In this document: positions 58,350 through 64,000 of the stretch, one piece after another
Numbering within the stretch: position 1 is the first letter of the stretch
Layout of the letters: each line of letters begins with the position of its first letter
Source: Aspidiotus rigidus
Lineage: Eukaryota > Arthropoda > Insecta > Hemiptera > Diaspididae
Assembly: GCA_035079385.1 (NCBI GenBank)
Contig: JAVHKY010000065.1
Location: 806,001-870,000, forward strand
Length of the DNA: 64,000 bases
Reading direction: 5' to 3'
The notes under the pieces: model-generated
Told to the model about the DNA's origin: nothing
Database searches by the model: none
What the model saw: the letters and a program-made list of their open reading frames with translations, nothing else
Position numbers and translations under genes: made by a program

Positions 58350-58427
58350 AAATTTTTTGAATGGAACATGTAACGTAGTGATGATGCATCACACATCACT
58401 ACCGAAACATGTTCCTACAAAAAATTT
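58350..58427. ncRNA. Foldback hairpin H1 (duplicate of 5439)
   Basis: Same sequence at the 52,911 offset. Confidence 0.6.
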
Positions 58428-58731
58428 AATACTCAACATTGTAAGACAGTTTGCATCAGTACTTCACTGAAATAAGAGCTCTATAAGTTAACATTGTGGA
58501 AAATTGTGAGAAGTACTGGGAGAATTGTCGGAATCAGTGACGTAGCCAGAATATTTTTGAGGAGAGGTTTCAACAAAATTGTATGAAAAACGATTATTCT
58601 ACCGTTTTCTGTAATTTTGATGGTTTTTAAGGCATATTATTCAACTTACAATTGATTAAGACTTTCAGGCTACGCCACTGGTAAGAATTTAAGGATCAGA
58701 AATGGTCACAGACGGCTGGAGTGTCCGTCAG

Positions 58732-58869
58732 CCCCCTCTTAGCTCAGTTTCCGCTGGACAAATGTCCTTTGGAATGCAGCTCTCACCTCGTGCAGGTGCT
58801 AAGTAGGAGTTGAGGCTCATGGTCTCTGTCTAAGGTGGACAGAACGTCATGAAAACCTCTTTGAGAGCC
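58732..58869 (-). ncRNA. HDV-like ribozyme, copy 22 (duplicate of copy 4)
   Basis: Same sequence as copy 4, J4/2 CUGA. Confidence 0.84.
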
Positions 58870-59356
58870 GGGGCCCACCCCCACCCTGAACTGAGAATTG
58901 TACCACTTGGATTCACACCTTCAAAGGGCAACGAATAAGGACGCTACTAATATGGAAACTATATTGAAAAATTGAATTAATGATGTCCAGGAGAATCTCA
59001 GAGATGAAATGAGAAGTATCAATGAACTAAGGAAAGAGTAGAGACTGCAGAATCCATTAGCTCCTTCCAACTAGTTTTTCCTCCTCCTACATTTCTGGCT
59101 TACGGATCGAATTGGGTGCAGGTTACCTATGATGATATGTTAATTACCTGAAAAAATCCATGGTTTGTTTTCCCATTAATGTAAAATGTTTCTTTGGAGT
59201 GAGAAAGAGGAGAGAGAAAGAAATTGAGAAATAGAGTTCTGGAAATAAAGTGTGAGAAAGTTGTAAACATATTTTTAAGCAGTAACAAAGATTTAATAGT
59301 AATTATTATTATTTATAGTTTTTAAAAATATGATTCTTCAGCATCAGTTGTATCTC

Positions 59357-59439
59357 GATTATTTCTCTCGGCTTGAGAAAAGATCGTTCATGATTATATA
59401 TCTGTACACGAACTATCTGATCTCAGCCTAGGAAACAAT
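59357..59439. ncRNA. H3 hairpin (duplicate of 6446)
   Basis: Same sequence at the 52,911 offset. Confidence 0.5.
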
Positions 59440-59749
59440 GGATTAAGTCGCGTGTTGAATAATTCATTCCAATGCTGTGTCCACAGGTATAGAATGATAT
59501 AAGTCAAGTAACTAGGTATATTACAATTATTGACCGCTTTTAAAACAATTTTAGCGTACAAATATGATTTTCAAATAGGAAAATAGTCACAGATGTTCTG
59601 AAACAAAGGGTCACGTGTCACAGAACTTTCCTGCAAAGTTCCTTGGTCTCACATTCGACTCCAAAACCTATCTCGAGAGCAAAATATCTATTTATATACT
59701 TATTTTAAAATTATGATTTTCCAACATTGAATAACAATGATGACACATC

Positions 59750-59833
59750 AATTATTTCTCTTGGGTCGAGAAAGGGTAGTTCATGACCGAATATGCAAAT
59801 ATGAACTACCGAATCTCGGCCTAGGAAATAATT
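59750..59833. ncRNA. H3 hairpin (duplicate of 6839)
   Basis: Same sequence at the 52,911 offset. Confidence 0.65.
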
Positions 59834-59898
59834 ACAGTTTATATACATAGGTACACATCGTGATGTTTTAGTATACCTAAGTAGCATTGATTGAATTT

Positions 59899-59984
59899 CA
59901 ATTATTTCTCTTGGCTCGACAAAGGAAAGTTCATGACTAAATATGCACAGATGAACTTCCCATTGTCGGCTTAGGAAATAATTG
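59899..59984. ncRNA. H3 hairpin (duplicate of 6988)
   Basis: Same sequence at the 52,911 offset. Confidence 0.6.
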
Positions 59985-60113
59985 AGTTGGTTTCTCTCAA
60001 ATATTCCATTCCAACGCCTATAATTGAAAAAGTTTTTTTGTACAAATTATATAATATACAGTATATAAGTACACAATTGAATGTTCTAATAATAAGTAGT
60101 ATTGATTGAATTT

Positions 60114-60198
60114 CAATTATTTCTCTTGGCATGAGAAAGTCTAGTCATAACTGAATATACATGCATGAACTAGCCAATCTCAGCCTAGGAAATAATTG
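60114..60198. ncRNA. H3 hairpin (duplicate of 7203)
   Basis: Same sequence at the 52,911 offset. Confidence 0.6.
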
Positions 60199-60417
60199 AA
60201 CTGGTTGCGGTCCATGATTCCATTCCAACGCCTATAATCAACAAGTTATGCAGTTTATATTCAGAAATGCACTCGTATGCCTGAGTATAAATAAGTTTGA
60301 TTTAAAAAATCACATCAGAAATACTAGGGAGTCCAGCTAAAACCTTAAAATAAGTATCAATAAGGAAAGAAGAAATAGCCATAGGAACAGGTCACAGACG
60401 GCTGGAATGTCCGTCAG

Positions 60418-60576
60418 CCCCCTCTTAGCTCAGTTTCCATCGGATGATATCCTTTGGAATGCAGTCCTCACCGCGTGCAGGTGCTAAGTAGGAGTTGAGG
60501 TTCATGGTAAGTGATACGCTAGTGTATCATATCTGCCTATGATTGGCAGTATCCCATCCAAACCTCCTTGAGGACC
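60418..60576 (-). ncRNA. HDV-like ribozyme, copy 23 (duplicate of copy 5)
   Basis: Same sequence as copy 5, with the covarying P1. Confidence 0.85.
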
Positions 60577-61168
60577 GGGGACCCTCTTACCCCCGGGAAA
60601 AATATAAACATTACATGTTTGATTTAAACATTATATAAGAAATACTCGAGAGTGGTACCAAATAGTGTTAACCTCATCAGCTAGGAATTGTTGATCCTGT
60701 TGAGTTTATCATTTAAATACTTGTATAGTTTACAAGAAAGAAAACACGAATATTAAATTAATGAAGAAATTTTTGAGTATCAGATACCGAAATTTTTTGC
60801 TGTTCTGCATGAGTTCTGTATAATATTTTGTACAAAAGGAAATGGTAGACGAAAAATGTCGATACTATTAACAGAAGTCTTATTTTAATAAGATTAAACT
60901 AACAAGTGGAAGGAAAGTTAATGAAATAGAGGGTACAAATTCCGGTACTTTTCCATTTACAAAACTACTTAAAAACAAAAATGTTAGATACAAGGTAGAC
61001 ATATTCTGGCAACAATAACTAACAACAAGGTAAATTATATGAGTAATGTTATACAGATTACTCATAATATCTAGATATGATTACGAAGGAATGATCACAA
61101 AATGACTTGCACAAGTACGTCTCCAGATAGGTGGAAATATGGCTTTCCACTTTGATTTGGTTGAAATT

Positions 61169-61252
61169 CAATTCTTTCTGAAAGCCCAGTCCAGCTATTT
61201 CATGATGAAATTTTTACACATGAAATACCGGATTGAGCTTAGGAAAAAGTTG
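61169..61252. ncRNA. Foldback hairpin, H2-related (duplicate of 8258)
   Basis: Same hairpin. One substitution in the duplicate (8244 vs 61155) lies outside it. Confidence 0.5.
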
Positions 61253-61447
61253 AATAGAAGTGCCGAATATTCCATTCCCAAAATCAATTTGACAACACAT
61301 GAATTTCAAGTTCACAAACACATCAAGTCACTGGAACTGTCGTGAATTGTGGATTCTATTCTCGAGTTGAATAAAACAACGAATGGTCTCTTCGGGTCTT
61401 CATGGATATGGTCCAGCATAAGTCGGTTTTCCTTTACATACTACAAG

Positions 61448-61506
61448 AATTCGGACAAACTAGGGGATGAATTAGTCATACATCCCCTCAATTTATCCGA
61501 AAAATT
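61448..61506. ncRNA. Foldback hairpin H4 (duplicate of 8537)
   Basis: Same sequence at the 52,911 offset. Confidence 0.5.
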
Positions 61507-61777
61507 GTAACACATTAATCAGGTCCATTCTGAAGCCATATGGTTAAATGAATCGCGTCTTATTTGATTAGATCAGTTACATCTTGCAATGCTTCAATAA
61601 GGCATATTAATGGTCTTGTAACTTTTCCTAATCAATTTTGTTGAAAATATTATGGTTGGTCATCTTTGCTTCCGTCTTTATTCTCACGCTCGAAAGGATT
61701 TTTTGGAGTCGCAAACAAGGAAAGAAGAAATATACGTGGGATAGAAACAGGTCACAGACGGCTGGAATGGCCGTCAG

Positions 61778-61938
61778 CCTCCTCTTAGCTTAGTTTCCAT
61801 CGGATGATATCCTATGGAATGCAGCTCTCACCACGTGCAGGTGCTAAGTAGGAGTTGAGGTTCATTGTAAGTAATACGTTCGGGTATCTTGTTTGCCAAT
61901 GCGACTGGCAGTATACCATTGAAACCTCTTTGAGAGCC
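61778..61938 (-). ncRNA. HDV-like ribozyme, copy 24 (duplicate of copy 6)
   Basis: Same sequence as copy 6. Confidence 0.82.
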
Positions 61939-62279
61939 AGGGACTTTTTCCCCCCTACTCCCAGGACTAGACCCCCTTGGCTATACTTTCTCTCAAGTTT
62001 CAGTACTCTCCTATATGCTTTCAAATCTCGCTTGTTTACTTTCTACATACATTCGATATTTTAGACTATATTATGTTGCTTAATTAGATGGGTAATGATC
62101 GCCGCGGGGAACCTTCGAGTTGAGAAAATATGTCGCAAAATTTAAACTACAAGGGCTATCGAATATTATAATATCTTCGACTTTGAATTGCAGGTAACGT
62201 GAATCGAGACCCAGAACCGGATATGTACCGCTATATTCACTCGGCTCTTTGCTTCCTGCAAATTCTTCATATATCTGTA

Positions 62280-62773
62280 GAGACCGGATTCCTCGGCATG
62301 TGGCACTTTCTTTGTAGAAGAGGCGAACACAATCTGATGAAATATGAGTACGAGTCATGGTGAGAGGAAGCATGAGTAAAGAATTTTGTTTTGTTTGCCG
62401 AAATTAGCCGAAAGTGTAATAAATGCCGGATTTGTCAAAAACGCCGAAACGGTATCGAATATAGAAATAAGTGTCTTTTGCGCACACAACGTCATCGATT
62501 AGTCGACACAAAAGAAGAACACCGTGTTTTCTCTTAATTATCTCTACGCTTGAAAAATTTTCTTCCCGAAACCGTCAAAGTGCATCTGATTGTGATACAC
62601 AATAAACAATTTTTTGATCCTTTTTTAATCGTAAAACTGAATTAGAATTAATTTGTAAGAATTTACTTTTTCGTCGAAAATAAGTTTTCTATTTTCTACA
62701 TTTGCCGAAAAATACCGATTCTTCTTATTTTGATGCCGATAGTAAATTTTTTAGCTGCCAGGAATCCGGTCTC
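62280..62773. mobile_element. TA-flanked MITE (duplicate of 9369)
   Basis: Same element at the 52,911 offset. Confidence 0.6.
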
Positions 62774-64000
62774 TAACTAATTCTCTCTCATTTTTACTTG
62801 CTATCCAATACCCTCTTTCTACACATCCTATCACCTAACAAGTTTTCACTCGTATACATGCGTTAGATTCTTATTCATCCTCATCTAGTACTCTGTGCTC
62901 CAATATCTCGTAGGTTAACCCACTCTTTATTGATATCTCGCTCATAAAGAATTAAAAGAATTGAAACTAGAACAGAGAAGAGTGCGTCATCTCCTTGAAT
63001 CTTTAAAAATGTACGTCGCACTAGATTTTATGATTTGTCAACTTTCGATTAATATTCGATCATTATGCGGTATTTGAACAGTCACATGAGATAAAATACA
63101 GTTTCGTTAGAATGAGGATCAAGAAGGTACCTATCCATGTTCACTCAAAAACCACGATTTAGAGCAATATTATTTTGTCATCTTACAAATTTCAAAACTG
63201 ATCAAAAAATTTAATTTAAATGGAATTTTATATAGTCACGCGTATGAAGATTTTCCTTTTCGTGCGCAGTAAAATCCCCTCTTAAGAAGTCGATTCCTAA
63301 TTTTACGTCCGTCTTTCATTCCGAGTCATTCAAAAAATTCAATATTAATATTCTTATCGTACAATAACTTCCCAGTTGAAAAAGGAATGAGAAAAGAAGA
63401 AAAATGAAATGATTCTCTTCGAAACATGTACGTGGGAATGAACGCGAAGAAGAAATGAAAATAATTCTCCCCTTTTTGTTCTCATCATTTGACTGTTGAA
63501 AGTTGTCTATACACCATGAATATTTTGAGATATATTAAACACAAAAATGCTTCATCTTGGAGCAGATCGAAAGAATCGCATTTTGTCAACCGCAAAAAAA
63601 TTATCCACTAGAAAAACTGCGAATATTCATTTAGAATATTAAACGAGTTCGGTAAACCAATGCCACGCGAGTACAACGAGTGTATGGCGCTACATGTGTG
63701 GTGCTTCATGCTATAGAGTAGCTGCAGTGGCAAACCTCCACCGCGTCACTGCGTCAACGAGAGGTCGACCTGTATTTTGAACTCTGTAGGCGGGATTTGG
63801 AATAAAGATGGCCGACGCGACGCAAATACGAACGAACTTCGCACTGCACTGTGTGCGAGCACGGACTACGCTATACTTCTATACCAACCCGTATACGCGT
63901 ATACGAAACACGAGGCAAAAATCAACATTTTCGCTTTCTTATACGCTCATCCGAATTTTTTCGCCAAATTCTTTATTTCGGACTCATTTTGAAACCATTC

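Larger units (their letters stand above)
52912..64000. repeat. Terminal duplication, right copy
   Basis: Counterpart of 1-11089. It carries six ribozymes, their hairpins, two MITEs and the start of the first island. Confidence 0.95.

Noticed and set aside
1165..61944. CRISPR-like regular spacing of repeats
   Set aside because: Repeats are about 175 bp, spaced 0.4-3 kb with homologous rather than unique spacers, in a eukaryotic context.

Overview
This is an AT-rich eukaryotic window with no rRNA or tRNA gene, no bacterial-style gene layout and only one convincing protein gene, which is spliced. Short introns of about 80 nt, several small terminal-inverted-repeat elements (hAT-like, TTAA-flanked, TA-flanked) and low GC suggest an arthropod, probably an insect. 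That assignment is inference; nothing here fixes the species.

The dominant content is a tandem array of structured RNA modules at 1-9.03 kb, 23.7-34.4 kb and 43.5-64 kb. Each module ends (on +) with a block of about 140-160 bp, present 24 times and always in one orientation. Read on the minus strand, this block has the full hepatitis-delta-like (HDV-like, 'drz') ribozyme fold: a 7-bp P1 that starts with a G-U wobble, P2, a 3-bp P3 with a 7-nt L3, a possible 2-bp P1.1, a P4 hairpin, and a J4/2 strand that fits C-N-R-A and carries the putative catalytic cytosine. P1, the P4 apex and an extra J1/2 hairpin show compensatory base changes between copies. Between the ribozymes lie one to five microRNA-precursor-like hairpins of 50-90 nt in several families (called H1-H7 here), most of which also keep pairing through compensatory changes. 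A minus-strand transcript would therefore be expected to cut itself into fragments of about 1-3 kb, each with a ribozyme at its 5' end followed by hairpins.

The array has layered duplications. Positions 1-11,089 recur at 52,912-64,000 with a constant offset of 52,911, no indels seen and only a few substitutions noticed: a very recent duplication or an assembly artefact. An older, more diverged copy of the 1-7.7 kb module order lies at about 26.9-34.4 kb.

Two islands interrupt the array. The first (about 9-23.7 kb) holds diverged repeats and a two-exon minus-strand gene at 19,121-20,868 for a 449-residue protein with two C-terminal CCHC zinc knuckles and an internal repeat. The second (about 34.4-43.5 kb) holds an hAT-like MITE, a pair of duplicated hairpins, a satellite with a four-subunit higher-order repeat (37.0-40.1 kb), a foldback element, and a minus-strand array of tandemly duplicated, apparently non-coding exons with regular 78-87 nt introns (41.9-43.0 kb). 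Most open frames in the window, including all minus-strand frames across the ribozyme blocks, look fortuitous.
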